Assembly: GCF_001612945.1 (NCBI RefSeq)
Contig: NZ_BDBK01000008.1
Coordinates: 310,001-374,000, forward strand
Direction of reading: 5' to 3'
Source of the DNA: Nocardia inohanensis NBRC 100128
GTDB lineage: Bacteria > Actinomycetota > Actinomycetes > Mycobacteriales > Mycobacteriaceae
Length of the DNA: 64,000 bases
Part shown: positions 51,904 to 60,758 of the stretch, one piece after another
Position numbering within the stretch: the stretch's first letter is position 1
How the letters are laid out: every line of letters begins with the position of its first letter
The notes under the pieces: generated by a model
What the model saw: only the letters and a program-made list of their open reading frames with translations
Database searches by the model: none
Told to the model about the DNA's origin: nothing
Translations under genes and position numbers: made by a program

Positions 51904-53208
51904 ATGACCGCGCACCGCCCGCTTTCCCCGTTCGAGATCGGCTATTTCAGCACCGGCGCCCGGCTGGGCAGCGTGCCCATCGGCGGGATGCCGTTGTTCA
52001 TCGGTTCGCTGGTGCGCGGCAGCGTCGATGCCGGGTTGCTGCGGCGGGTGCTCACGGAGCTGGCGGCCGGGCATGTGCTGTTGCGCAGCCGGGTGGTCAC
52101 CGGGGCCGATGGGGTGCGCCGGTTCGAGGTCCGGGACGGGTTCGAGCCGCCGCTGCGGGAGTACGCGGGGGAGATCGAGCAGTATTGGGAGCTGGTGAAC
52201 ACCCGGCCGCAATGGCGGGACGGGTTGTTCGAGGCGGTGCTGCTGCGTGGCGCGCGGACGACGCGGGTCGTGCTGCTGATCCATCACGGCATCGGCGATG
52301 GGCGTTCGGCGTTCGCGCTGCTGGAGGAGATGTGGCGGCGCTACAGCGCGCTGGCGGCGGGTTCGGCGCTGCCGCAACCGGATTCGGATCGGGAGTTGAT
52401 TCCCGGCGTGGATGCGCAGCTGGCGGTGATGGTGGAGCAGGCGGAGGTCGACGGCCTGGTGGCTCAGATCCGGGAGATGGCGGCCGGTTACGACGCCGGT
52501 GCCGCGCCGCGCACGCTGCCGGTCGACGGTGACGGGGTCGGGGATCCGGATGGGCGCTTCGCGGTGCGGCGCATCGACTCGAGCGAGCGGCAGACCGCCG
52601 CCCTGGTCGATATCGCACGCGCACAAGCCATCTCGGTGAACAGTCTGCTGGGGGCGGCGGCGCTCACGGCGGTGCGCGCGGAGTTCGATGCCGCCGGTCC
52701 GCTGCCGCTGCTGTGCGGGCATGCGGTGGATCTGCGCTACGAGCTCGCCCAGCGGGTGCCGGAGTCGACGATGCTGAATTGCGCTGCGGGCGCGGGCACG
52801 CCGGCGCTGGTGGATCTCGATACCGATCCGGTGGCCCTGGGCCGGGAGATCGACGCGCTGATGCGCCGGACGCTGGAGATGCGGTTCCCGGCCTTGTTCA
52901 TGCTCGCCTCGCAGCGGGAGCTGGATCCGGTGACGGCGGGGGTGCTGGCGGCGCAGCCGAGTATCGCGCTGTCCAATATCGGCCGGTTGCCCGCGCATGC
53001 GCTGCCCGCCGGACTGGAATTCGTGCGTGACGAGGTGTTCGCGATGACGGCCGGGATGCCACCGAAGATGACCATCTTCACCGTGGGCGGACGCTTGAGC
53101 ATCCAGGTGGAGTACGACACCGCCGAGCACAGCCATGCGCAGATGGGGCGGGTCGCCGAGGCCATGGCGGCGCAGTTGCGGCGGATCACCGCGGGCGTTC
53201 GGGTTTGA
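51904..53208 (+). CDS. PapA5-like acyltransferase (condensation-domain fold)
   Basis: A 434-aa protein of the chloramphenicol-acetyltransferase/condensation superfamily. The catalytic HHxxxDG motif is 'HHGIGDG' near residue 124, and 'SIALSNIGRLP' near the C-terminus is the second active-site strand. PapA5 esterifies phthiocerol with mycocerosic acids. No polyketide synthase genes are near, so this member may transfer an acyl group from CoA to another alcohol. The convergent acyl-CoA ligase may supply the activated acid. Confidence 0.83.
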   Translation: MTAHRPLSPFEIGYFSTGARLGSVPIGGMPLFIGSLVRGSVDAGLLRRVLTELAAGHVLLRSRVVTGADGVRRFEVRDGFEPPLREYAGEIEQYWELVNTRPQWRDGLFEAVLLRGARTTRVVLLIHHGIGDGRSAFALLEEMWRRYSALAAGSALPQPDSDRELIPGVDAQLAVMVEQAEVDGLVAQIREMAAGYDAGAAPRTLPVDGDGVGDPDGRFAVRRIDSSERQTAALVDIARAQAISVNSLLGAAALTAVRAEFDAAGPLPLLCGHAVDLRYELAQRVPESTMLNCAAGAGTPALVDLDTDPVALGREIDALMRRTLEMRFPALFMLASQRELDPVTAGVLAAQPSIALSNIGRLPAHALPAGLEFVRDEVFAMTAGMPPKMTIFTVGGRLSIQVEYDTAEHSHAQMGRVAEAMAAQLRRITAGVRV

Positions 53209-53224
53209 ATCGCTGCGCGAAAAG

Positions 53225-53263
53225 CCGGTGGGCCTGGACTTTTCGACAGTCCAGGCCCACCGG
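53225..53263. terminator. Strong bidirectional terminator
   Basis: A perfect 16-bp stem (CCGGTGGGCCTGGACT and complement, 7-base loop) lies between the convergent acyltransferase and acyl-CoA ligase genes. On the minus strand it is followed by CTTTTC. Confidence 0.9.
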
Positions 53264-53284
53264 TGCCGATCGCCGGGGAGGCGA

Positions 53285-55114
53285 TCAGCCCAGGTTGATC
53301 ACATGCTCCGGGGCCGGAGTGGTGTACAGCGCGGCGATCTCCGTGCCGTACTTGGCGGCGATCGGGTTGCGCTTGAGCTTGAGCGTCGGGGTGAGCTCGT
53401 CACCGCCGGGCTCCCAGCCCGCGTCCAGGATCACGAACCGCTTGATCTGTTCCACCCGAGCGAGTTTGGCGTTGGCGGTCTGCACCGCCGCCTTGATCTC
53501 CTCGATGATCTCCGGGCGGGTGGCCAGCGCCTTCAGATCGGCGTCGGGGGTGCCCAGCGCCTTGGCCCGCACCACGGCGGTATCGGGGTCGAGCACGATC
53601 AGCGCGGCGATGTAGGGCTTGGCGTCACCGATCGCGACCACCTGCCCGACCAGCGAGGACGCGGCCTTGACGGTGTTCTCGATATTGGTGGGGGACAGGT
53701 TCTTCCCCGACTCGTTGATGATGAGTTCTTTCTTGCGGTCCACGATGGTGACGTAGCCGTCGCCGTCGATGGTCGCCACATCACCGGTGTGCAGCCAGCC
53801 GTCGCCGTCGATGGCTTCGGCGGTCTTGTCGGGCATCTTGCGGTAGCCGCGGGTGACGATCGCGCCGCGCACCAGCAGTTCCCCGTCCTCGGCGAGGCGA
53901 AGTTCGGTGCCCTGCAAGGCGATTCCCACGGTGCCGGGCTTGGGCTTGTCGAGCGGGGTGTAGGTGCCGACGCCGGAGGTCTCCGACATGCCCCACACCT
54001 CGGTGACGGTGAAGCCCAGGCCCAGCATGTATTCCAGGGTTTCGGGCGGAATGGCGGCCGCGCCGGAGGCGGCGACCTTCAGCTCGTCGAAGCCCAGCGC
54101 GTGGCGCAGTTTCGACAGCACCAGCGCATCGGCCAGCTTGTGCTGCACGTCCAGCAGCAGTCCGCGCCCGTTGCCCGACAGGTCGGCGCGCGCGGCATTC
54201 ACGCCGACGCCGATCGCCCAGTTCGCGAGGGATTTCTTCACCGGGCTGGGTTCGGTGGCGAGCTTGGCGTCGATCCCGGCCTTGATCTTCTGCCACACGC
54301 GCGGCACCCCGAAGAAGGCGGTCGGGCGGGCATCGGGCAGCGCGGCGGCGATCTCGCGCGGGTCGGGCACGGTGGTCATCTGCACGCCGGTGAACAGGTT
54401 GGCGCAGTGCCCGGAAATCCGGTCGGCCACATGCGCGGCCGGCAGATACGACACCGACCGGTCATCCAGCCCGACCGTGAGCGGCCCGTTGACCAGCCCC
54501 ACGATCTGCGCGACCACGTTCGCGTGCGTGAGCTCCACACCCTTGCTCGGCCCGGTGGTGCCCGAGGTGTAGATCAGGGTCGCGATGTCTTCGGGCTGCA
54601 CCGCCCGCCACGCGGCCTCGAAATCGAAATCGGCGGCCGGCGCGGCCTCGACCTCGGCCAGCGTCACGGTCCCCTCGGCCGACCCCTCCACCAGCACGAT
54701 ATGTTCCAACTCGACCCCGGCCCCGCGCACCGCGTCCAGGAACACCGGTTCGGTGATGACGACCTTGTTCTCGGCATTGGTGAACAGATGCGTGATCTGC
54801 TCGGCCGAACTGGTGTTGTAGATCGAGAACGGCGTGGCCCCCAAATGCAGCGCCGCCGTATCCACCAGGTTGAACTCGGGCCGATTGGTCAACATGATCC
54901 CCACGGTGTCCCCGTGCCCCACCCCCAACCCGGCCAACCCCGCCGCGATCACCTTGACCCGCTCCCCGTACTCCCGCCACGTGATCGTGGTGGTTCCCCC
55001 CACCGTCCGCAACGCCACCTGCTCAGGCCGCAGCGTCACCGTCTCCTGAAACGCCTCCGGAATCGTGAAGACCGTTTTGCCCGATTTGTGCGTATAGCCG
55101 ATGTCTGTCGTCAT
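53285..55114 (-). CDS. Long-chain fatty acyl-CoA ligase, FadD15-like
   Basis: A 609-aa adenylate-forming enzyme that activates fatty acids through acyl-AMP to acyl-CoA. The P-loop is 'LIYTSGTTGPSKGVELTH', the adenine motif 'VTEVWGMSETSG', the hinge 'DRKKELIINESGKNLSP' and the catalytic Lys lies in 'LTPTLKLKRNPI'. Length and the 'GWLHTGDVATIDGDGYV' block fit FACL (FadD11/FadD15) rather than the shorter FAAL proteins. It is convergent with the PapA5-like gene. Confidence 0.9.
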   Translation of the reverse strand: MTTDIGYTHKSGKTVFTIPEAFQETVTLRPEQVALRTVGGTTTITWREYGERVKVIAAGLAGLGVGHGDTVGIMLTNRPEFNLVDTAALHLGATPFSIYNTSSAEQITHLFTNAENKVVITEPVFLDAVRGAGVELEHIVLVEGSAEGTVTLAEVEAAPAADFDFEAAWRAVQPEDIATLIYTSGTTGPSKGVELTHANVVAQIVGLVNGPLTVGLDDRSVSYLPAAHVADRISGHCANLFTGVQMTTVPDPREIAAALPDARPTAFFGVPRVWQKIKAGIDAKLATEPSPVKKSLANWAIGVGVNAARADLSGNGRGLLLDVQHKLADALVLSKLRHALGFDELKVAASGAAAIPPETLEYMLGLGFTVTEVWGMSETSGVGTYTPLDKPKPGTVGIALQGTELRLAEDGELLVRGAIVTRGYRKMPDKTAEAIDGDGWLHTGDVATIDGDGYVTIVDRKKELIINESGKNLSPTNIENTVKAASSLVGQVVAIGDAKPYIAALIVLDPDTAVVRAKALGTPDADLKALATRPEIIEEIKAAVQTANAKLARVEQIKRFVILDAGWEPGGDELTPTLKLKRNPIAAKYGTEIAALYTTPAPEHVINLG

Positions 55115-55303
55115 ATCCCTTTTCCCGCTGTGCCTCTCGCTTCACCCGCCACGCGCACCCATCCAACCCGCGCGAACCCCGACGTCCGAGAGAACGACAA
55201 CCCGACCCACGCATCATTGCGGCACGCCGGTGTGGCGCGGCTCACTCATCGTAGCCATACATTGACAGTTGTGTCTCGGGCTACATCACCCGGTCCGCCG
55301 AGT

Positions 55304-56797
55304 TCACTCCTCGACGGCCAGGTGCAGCACCCGGTCGATCTGATCGACGGTGGGCATCGCTCCGGGAGATTCGAGGTAGTTCTGGGTGGCGATCATCGCC
55401 GCGGTCGCCCAGCGGAAGTCCGCTGTCCGGGCGGGCTGTTTCGACAAGGCCAAGCGGTAGGCCAGGGCCGCCGCGAAAGCCGAACGGGCGCCGGGCGAGT
55501 CCTCGAGGGTGGCCGCGCGCGCCGCGGAAATACTTGCCCGCAATGCACCGGCCCGCACGATGCACCGGTAATTCTCGATCACGCACACCACCGCGACGCC
55601 GAGTCCGTGCATGCGTTCGGCGATCGTCTCAGGATCGATCGGCCCGAACGTGTCCGGCAGCATCTGCCGTAGCTCGCTCGTGGTTCCGATGATGTAGTCC
55701 ACGGTGCCGATGACCCCGAGCAAGCCGCGCAGATGCTCCGCCGATCCCACCGGCGGTGAGGGATGCAGGATCACCAGCGGGCCGGCACTGGATCGCCGCG
55801 CCGCCCGCAGCGCGGCGACGATCACTTCCACCGAATGCTCGAAGGTCACCAGCATCGCCGCGGCCGCCGCGAGGGCGGACTGGCACGAGCGCCCGGCCAG
55901 GTCCCGCTCGGTCAGGCGCACTCGTCCCGCAATCGGAATGTAGAGGGCGGTGCCGTCGTCGGCGACGATGACCTCCGTCTCCGGCGCCGGCGCCCCCTCG
56001 ACGATCTTCACCAGGCTGGTGCCCACCTGGCAGCGATGCAGGAATTCCAGAATCCACCGGCTGTCCGCGTCCGAGCCGACCGCGGCGATCAACTCGACAT
56101 CCAATCCCAGCTGCGCGGCGCAGACTGCGCGGTAGAAGCCTTTGCCCCCGGGGTGTCTGGCGAGACGACCGGATTCTCCGGTCCCGGCGGTCGGAATGCG
56201 GGGCACCCGCAGGATGCGATCGATCACCGCCTCCCCGACGACCACCACCGATCCGATGCCGTCGCCGGGAATCCGCGCACGCGCCACCTGTTCCTGCTGC
56301 ATAGTCCGATCGGCCGGGACATCCATCAACAGCCGTCCGGCGAGCATGCCGATTGCCTCGAGTTCCGGACGGGCGCGAATGGATCGTTCGGTCGGCGGGG
56401 GCGGAATCGTTTGCGCGCCAAGGGCTTCGTGCAGGGCCTGCCAATTGGCGATCAGATAGGACCGGCGGTCACCCAGATTCGGGGCATACAGGCGCTGCGT
56501 CTCGATTCCTTCGGCGGAATGCTGCGCGAACAGCTGGAGGGCGAGTGCGGCGTCGGCGATCAGGCGGGCGGTGACCGGCAGCCCCGCCGCCGCCTGGCGC
56601 ACCACTTGCACGGTCGCGGCGGCGGCGCTCGCTCCCGTTCGCGCGCACTCGCGTTGCACCGCGGGCAACGCCAGCAGGGCGCGCGCATCGATGGCACTGG
56701 TGGAGAACCGATCCGCGCGCAACCCCGACCAGGTACAGAGCCGCCGCAGCAGATCGCGCAGGGCAACCACCTCGGCACTGTTGCCGTTCTTCTGCAT
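55304..56797 (-). CDS. PfkB-fold protein with an extra N-terminal domain, predicted pseudokinase 1
   Basis: A 497-aa protein. Residues ~184-496 are a ribokinase/PfkB fold, with 'VVVVGEAVIDRILRVPRIPT' and the glycine motif 'HPGGKGFYRAV'. The kinase motif GAGD is replaced by G436-A-R-S439 (in 'DSPGARSAF'), so the catalytic Asp is missing, and the sugar-binding Asn of GGKGxN is Tyr222. Residues 1-130 are a helical domain ('LRDLLRRLCTWSGLRADRFS', 'RRSYLIANWQALHEALG') shared with the protein at 59262-60713. The ATG has GGAGGG upstream. It is divergent from a small-protein gene. Probably a ligand-sensing or scaffold protein rather than a kinase. Confidence 0.8.
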   Translation of the reverse strand: MQKNGNSAEVVALRDLLRRLCTWSGLRADRFSTSAIDARALLALPAVQRECARTGASAAAATVQVVRQAAAGLPVTARLIADAALALQLFAQHSAEGIETQRLYAPNLGDRRSYLIANWQALHEALGAQTIPPPPTERSIRARPELEAIGMLAGRLLMDVPADRTMQQEQVARARIPGDGIGSVVVVGEAVIDRILRVPRIPTAGTGESGRLARHPGGKGFYRAVCAAQLGLDVELIAAVGSDADSRWILEFLHRCQVGTSLVKIVEGAPAPETEVIVADDGTALYIPIAGRVRLTERDLAGRSCQSALAAAAAMLVTFEHSVEVIVAALRAARRSSAGPLVILHPSPPVGSAEHLRGLLGVIGTVDYIIGTTSELRQMLPDTFGPIDPETIAERMHGLGVAVVCVIENYRCIVRAGALRASISAARAATLEDSPGARSAFAAALAYRLALSKQPARTADFRWATAAMIATQNYLESPGAMPTVDQIDRVLHLAVEE

Positions 56798-56855
56798 CGC
56801 ACCCTCCGCGGACCTTTTCGCGGTCAGGTTTCCATTGGAACGCCATTCTCCGGGT

Positions 56856-56869
56856 ATGTCAATTGACAT
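56856..56869. promoter_or_regulatory. 14-bp palindrome upstream of PfkB-like gene 1
   Basis: ATGTCAATTGACAT is a perfect palindrome 59 bases upstream of the PfkB-like gene 1 start. On the minus strand it contains TTGACAT, which also occurs upstream of PfkB-like gene 2 (plus-strand complement at 60757-60763). It may be a -35 box, an operator, or both. Confidence 0.45.
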
Positions 56870-56883
56870 GGAAATAAAGACAA

Positions 56884-56915
56884 TTGGCATCTGCTGCATG
56901 CCAGAGCCATACTGG
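56884..56915 (+). promoter_or_regulatory. Predicted promoter of the first small-protein gene
   Basis: TTGGCA (56884-56889) and CATACT (56908-56913) are 18 bases apart. The -10 box lies in GCCATACTGG, a 10-mer found again at 60976-60985 before the second small-protein cluster. Between the boxes lies GGCAT-N7-ATGCC. Confidence 0.5.
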
Positions 56916-56967
56916 TGCCAGGCATTTCGACGCCCCGAGGGGATTTTTGAAGGAACAGGGTGAGCAA

Positions 56968-57018
56968 ATGACAATGCACCCACTCGACACAGCCGGTGGC
57001 GATTTCGATGTTGTATGA
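56968..57018 (+). CDS. Possible 16-aa leader peptide
   Basis: A short frame coding for 16 residues (MTMHPLDTAGGDFDVV) starts after GAAGGAACAGGG and ends 11 bases inside the next gene's start region, overlapping its ATG at 57008. It could couple translation to the small protein that follows. No codon bias can be judged at this length. Confidence 0.3.
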   Translation: MTMHPLDTAGGDFDVV

Positions 57019-57304
57019 ATCGAGCAGGACGATCACCAGTAGTGTCAGTCCGGAATGGGCGGCCCGGCGAACGACAGAAAAGCCGAGTTCGCAGTGGATA
57101 TCGAGCTGGTTGCCACTGCGCTGCATGGATCATGAAACCGCCAAGGCCACAATGGAACTCGCGGAGCTCATGAGCGCGCAGGAGTCACCTGAGGACACCA
57201 TAGCGGCAGCGCAGGCGATCATCCTCGCCGACCGACTCGGAATCACCGTCGAGTATGCCTGCGCGGTGCTCTACCGCCGCGATTACGAACGCGGGCACCG
57301 TTAA
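57008..57304 (+). CDS. Small protein of the PfkB/RibA-like locus, member 1
   Basis: A 98-aa protein. The opening 'MLYESSRTITSSVSPEWAAR' is nearly repeated in the protein at 61288 ('VIYESSRSITSSITQEWARR'), and the end 'LADRLGITVEYACAVLYRRD' matches the ends of the proteins at 61288 and 61911. The C-terminal helices vaguely recall ANTAR-type RNA-binding helices, which is not enough to assign a role. It is divergent from PfkB-like gene 1 and its stop overlaps the convergent RibA-like gene 1 by four bases. Confidence 0.65.
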   Translation: MLYESSRTITSSVSPEWAARRTTEKPSSQWISSWLPLRCMDHETAKATMELAELMSAQESPEDTIAAAQAIILADRLGITVEYACAVLYRRDYERGHR

Positions 57305-58248
57305 CGATCGAGGTTCTCCGAACACCATCGATCGTATCGTGCGGCAACACGATTCGCCGTCGACCGCAGCAGGGCCCGCGTCCGGAATCGCGCGGAAGTA
57401 CGGACCGGATAGCTCGCTGCGAATACGGTCAATATCAGAAACTGGCTGGCGACCACGATCTCACGCTCCGCCCATATCGACGCCCCGCCGGCGCTGGCGA
57501 CGAGCAATGCCAGCGAGGTGCGCTTGGCCCAGGCGCCGCGCACCCACACCGTGCGCGGGAGCAGATCGTGACCGCGCTGGATGCGCTTGGCCTCGAGGTA
57601 TTTCCGCGCCCATTCGCTGCGCGGTCGAGTGTGCAGCGCCACCGGCGAGACCTCGATGCCCGCGTTCCGCAGTGCCACCACCTTGTCCGGGTTGTTGGTC
57701 AGCAGCCGGACCGAATCCATCCCCAGTTCCCGCCGCAGCAGTTCGGCGGCGCCGCCGAACAACCGCAGGTCACCCTCGTACCCCAGCTCCCGGTAGGCGG
57801 CGAAGGTGTCGATGTTCGACAGCTGGGTCAGGCGCAACCCGAGGGCCTTGACCATCAATCCCGCGCCGCGGCCCTCTTGTTCCAGGTAGATCAACACTCC
57901 CGCGCCTTCGCCCTGGATCATGTCCATCGCCCGGTCGAGCTCGGACCCGCAGTCGCAATCGTCGGATTGCAGAGTGTCGCCGTACAGACATCGCGAATGG
58001 ATCCGAACCAGCGGGTCGAACCGTTTCTCCGCGTCGCCGAAGACCAGGGCGTAGCCGCTGTCGGGTCCGGGAACAGGAAGAACCCGAACGGGTATCTCCG
58101 CACCTTTACGAGTCAGCACATGAGCGTTGGGAACACCCTCGCCGTCGCCCGGCGCACCCGCGGGGACGCCGGTGTCGCACGAATTCCCGATCCGGAGCCA
58201 CGCGTCGCCGGGCCACCGCCGGGTTCGCGCACCACCTCGAACGACCAC
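57301..58248 (-). CDS. GTP cyclohydrolase II-like protein with a hydrophobic C-terminal tail, copy 1
   Basis: A 315-aa protein. The RibA zinc site C87-x10-C98-x-C100 is intact ('SRCLYGDTLQSDDCDCGSEL'), as are Y121 in 'YLEQEGRGAG', D160 and R162 ('GDLR'), and 'VRLLTNNPDKV'. These residues open the GTP imidazole ring and release pyrophosphate in RibA. Residues ~244-281 contain two hydrophobic stretches ('SLALLVASAGGASIWA', 'VVASQFLILTVFAASYPV') absent from normal RibA, suggesting membrane attachment. No ribB, ribH or ribE is near, so it is probably not the riboflavin pathway enzyme. GTG 58248 is a tentative start. Confidence 0.82.
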   Translation of the reverse strand: MVVRGGARTRRWPGDAWLRIGNSCDTGVPAGAPGDGEGVPNAHVLTRKGAEIPVRVLPVPGPDSGYALVFGDAEKRFDPLVRIHSRCLYGDTLQSDDCDCGSELDRAMDMIQGEGAGVLIYLEQEGRGAGLMVKALGLRLTQLSNIDTFAAYRELGYEGDLRLFGGAAELLRRELGMDSVRLLTNNPDKVVALRNAGIEVSPVALHTRPRSEWARKYLEAKRIQRGHDLLPRTVWVRGAWAKRTSLALLVASAGGASIWAEREIVVASQFLILTVFAASYPVRTSARFRTRALLRSTANRVAARYDRWCSENLDR

Positions 58249-58389
58249 CTGACCGCCTCGTAGAGATCAAGCAGCGGAGTACCCGCCGCACCGACAGATT
58301 TCCGGCCCGGCCACAGGTCGGGTGGGGGTGTGACGCAGGAAGGCTACCGCTCCACGCAGCCGGGGGAACGAACTTCCGACCGCGGCATG

Positions 58390-59139
58390 TCAGGTGCGTT
58401 GCAGATGCCGGCGGCCCAGCACCACGGCCACGCCGCCCGCGGCGAGGGCCAAAGCGACGGCCACCGAGTCCCGCTGCGCGTGATCACCGCGCGGAGCCGG
58501 ATCCCGCAGCCAGTGCCTGCGGTGTCGCACCGGAAGGGTGTGCCCGCGTAGGCGTTTCGCCTCGAGGTAGCGGCGCGCCCGTTCGGTGCGAGGCGCGCAA
58601 TGCAGCGGTACCACGGTCACCCGCAGTCCCGCGTCGGTGAGAGCCCGGACCTTGTCCGGGTTGTTGGTGAGCAGCCGGACCGAGGTAAGGCCCAATTGCC
58701 GGAGCGTATCGGCGGCGCGCGCGAAACTGCGTGCGTCCGTAGGGTATCCGAGCGCTTCGTAGCTGGCGAAGGTATCGGCGCCGGTGTGCTGGCTGTACCG
58801 GTAGCCGCGCGCTTTGGCGATGAGCCCCGCGCCGCGCCCTTCTTGATCGAGGTAGATCAGCACCCCGGTCCCGGCGGCCCGGATCAGTTCGAGGGACCGG
58901 TCCAGTTCCGCACCGCAGTCGCAATCGTCGGATCCCAGCACCTCGCCGTAGAGGCAGCGTGAGTGAATGCGGACCAGGCAATCTTGTGGAATCTCGGTAC
59001 CGAACACGATGGCGTGCCCGGATTCGTCACCGGAGATCCGCAATACCCGTACCGACAAGCTTCGGCCTCGGCAGGTGAGAAGGTGACTCGACTCCAACTC
59101 GCACGACTCCAAGTCGAGATCGTCGGGCGGTCGCGGCAT
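58390..59139 (-). CDS. GTP cyclohydrolase II-like protein with a hydrophobic C-terminal tail, copy 2
   Basis: A 249-aa paralogue of the preceding protein. Zinc ligands C62, C73 and C75, Y96 in 'YLDQEGRGAG', D135 and R137 ('TDAR') and 'VRLLTNNPDKV' are all kept. The tail carries one hydrophobic helix (about 225-242, 'SVAVALALAAGGVAVVLG') followed by basic residues. The ATG has GGGAGCCAGG upstream. It sits between RibA-like copy 1 (141-base gap) and PfkB-like gene 2 (122-base gap) on one strand, so the three may be one transcription unit. Confidence 0.85.
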   Translation of the reverse strand: MPRPPDDLDLESCELESSHLLTCRGRSLSVRVLRISGDESGHAIVFGTEIPQDCLVRIHSRCLYGEVLGSDDCDCGAELDRSLELIRAAGTGVLIYLDQEGRGAGLIAKARGYRYSQHTGADTFASYEALGYPTDARSFARAADTLRQLGLTSVRLLTNNPDKVRALTDAGLRVTVVPLHCAPRTERARRYLEAKRLRGHTLPVRHRRHWLRDPAPRGDHAQRDSVAVALALAAGGVAVVLGRRHLQRT

Positions 59140-59261
59140 CCTGGCTCCCTACGTCACTGCCCCGCGTCGCCTCCGCTGCGTGCCGTTCGGAGTGCCCGGC
59201 GGGTCAGCATTTCATCCAGGCTACCTTGTGCGACAGTCGAATACGCGCGCACTGCCCGAGG

Positions 59262-60713
59262 TCAGGAGGTGACGGTGCGCTCGATCTCCGAGGTGCTCGG
59301 CATCGACTCGGGAATGTTGGCGGCGGTCTGCCGTGCGGCCATCGCGGCTGTCGCCCATTCGAAGTCGTCCCCTTCGGCCGGACGGCTCACCGCGATCAAC
59401 CGGTAGGTGAGCGCGGCCGAGAAGGCCGAGGACGCACCGGCGGAACCGGCCATGGCGGTATCGAAGCGCGATACCGACAACTGCCCGGCACGAGATCGCA
59501 CCGTGCAGTGCGAGCCCTCGATCATGCACACCGCGCCGACACCGAGTTGCAGTAGCCGTTGTGCGCTGTCGGTCGCCGCGCAGTCCGGCCAGAGACCGGC
59601 GACCTCGCCGCTGGTCCCGATGACGTAGTCGACCGCGGAGAGATGCTCGTAGATCGACCGCGGCAGCGGCGCGGGGGGCGAGACATTGAGGATCACCCAC
59701 GGCGGATCCGGTGTGGCACCGGCGGTGGCCAGGACCTGGGCGACGATCTCGCCGGGTTGTTCGAGGGTGATCAGCACCGCGGCCGAGGATTGCAGCGCCT
59801 GGAGAATCGCTCCGGTCTCGAGATCGCGGACCGTCAGGCGGATCCGGTCCTGTTTGAAGGCGATCGTGGCCGATTCTCCGCTGCGCGGCAGGATCACGGT
59901 GGCCACCGGTGTCCGGGCGCCGACCACTTCTTTGATCAAACTCGTGTCGATGTCCTGCTCGCGCAAGTACTTCAGGATTTCGTCACCGTCGCGATCGGCG
60001 CCGACCGCCGCGATCATCCGGGCATCGATGCCCAGCCGCGCCAGGGCTACCGCGCGATTGAGTCCCTTGCCGCCGGGGTGCCGGCGGAAATCGCCCCATA
60101 CGGAGGTGCCCGGGGACGGGATCTCGTCGACGATATTGATCTGGTCCATCGCCGCGTCACCGACGACGGTCACCGTATTGCGGCGTGAGGCGATGGGCAC
60201 CGCGCCGGACACCAGCAGCCGCGCGAGTGCGGTGAACGCCTCGGTCTCCGGGGCATCGCGCAGAGCGCGCGCGGTCGGTCCCGCCCCGGTCTCGGCGACG
60301 CCCAGCGCCGCGTGCAGCCGGCGCCAGTGCTGTGCGAGATAGCGTCGGCGGTTGTCGAGGTTCGCGCCGTAGAGCAGTTCGAGGTCGATGCCTTCGGGTG
60401 GTTCGTCGCGGAGCATCTCCAGGCAGAGTTCGGCATCGACGATCAGTCGGGGTGTCGGAGGTAGCTGCCGGGCCACATGAGTCATCAAGTCCGGCAAGGC
60501 CTCCGCGGGGGTTATGCCGTGCAGATGCGCGTACCGCTTGGTGACGCTGAGTTGCAGCAGTGCCGCGGTGTCGATCTCGGTGCTTCGAAGACGAGCCGGG
60601 CTGAGTCCGGATCGCTTGCGCAGACCGATCAGAATGCTCCGCACCGCAACCACGCCGGGATCCTGCGGCTCCTGCGCAGTATCGGCTCGCCCTGAAGTGT
60701 GGTTCTTCGCCAT
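59262..60713 (-). CDS. PfkB-fold protein with an extra N-terminal domain, predicted pseudokinase 2
   Basis: A 483-aa paralogue of the protein at 55304-56797. The PfkB fold covers ~178-480. 'HPGGKGLNRAVALARLG' keeps the sugar-binding Asn219, but GAGD is replaced by G426-A-S-S429 ('GSAGASSAF'), so the catalytic Asp is missing here too. The N-terminal 140 residues match in 'LRKRSGLSPARLRSTEIDTA', 'LPPTPRLIVDAELCLEML' and 'DNRRRYLAQHWRRLHAALGV'. It lies upstream of the two RibA-like genes on the same strand and is divergent from small-protein genes. Confidence 0.82.
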   Translation of the reverse strand: MAKNHTSGRADTAQEPQDPGVVAVRSILIGLRKRSGLSPARLRSTEIDTAALLQLSVTKRYAHLHGITPAEALPDLMTHVARQLPPTPRLIVDAELCLEMLRDEPPEGIDLELLYGANLDNRRRYLAQHWRRLHAALGVAETGAGPTARALRDAPETEAFTALARLLVSGAVPIASRRNTVTVVGDAAMDQINIVDEIPSPGTSVWGDFRRHPGGKGLNRAVALARLGIDARMIAAVGADRDGDEILKYLREQDIDTSLIKEVVGARTPVATVILPRSGESATIAFKQDRIRLTVRDLETGAILQALQSSAAVLITLEQPGEIVAQVLATAGATPDPPWVILNVSPPAPLPRSIYEHLSAVDYVIGTSGEVAGLWPDCAATDSAQRLLQLGVGAVCMIEGSHCTVRSRAGQLSVSRFDTAMAGSAGASSAFSAALTYRLIAVSRPAEGDDFEWATAAMAARQTAANIPESMPSTSEIERTVTS

Positions 60714-60758
60714 GCGTTCCCAACGATACCGGCGGTTCCGGGCGCGATCAGGCAGAAT

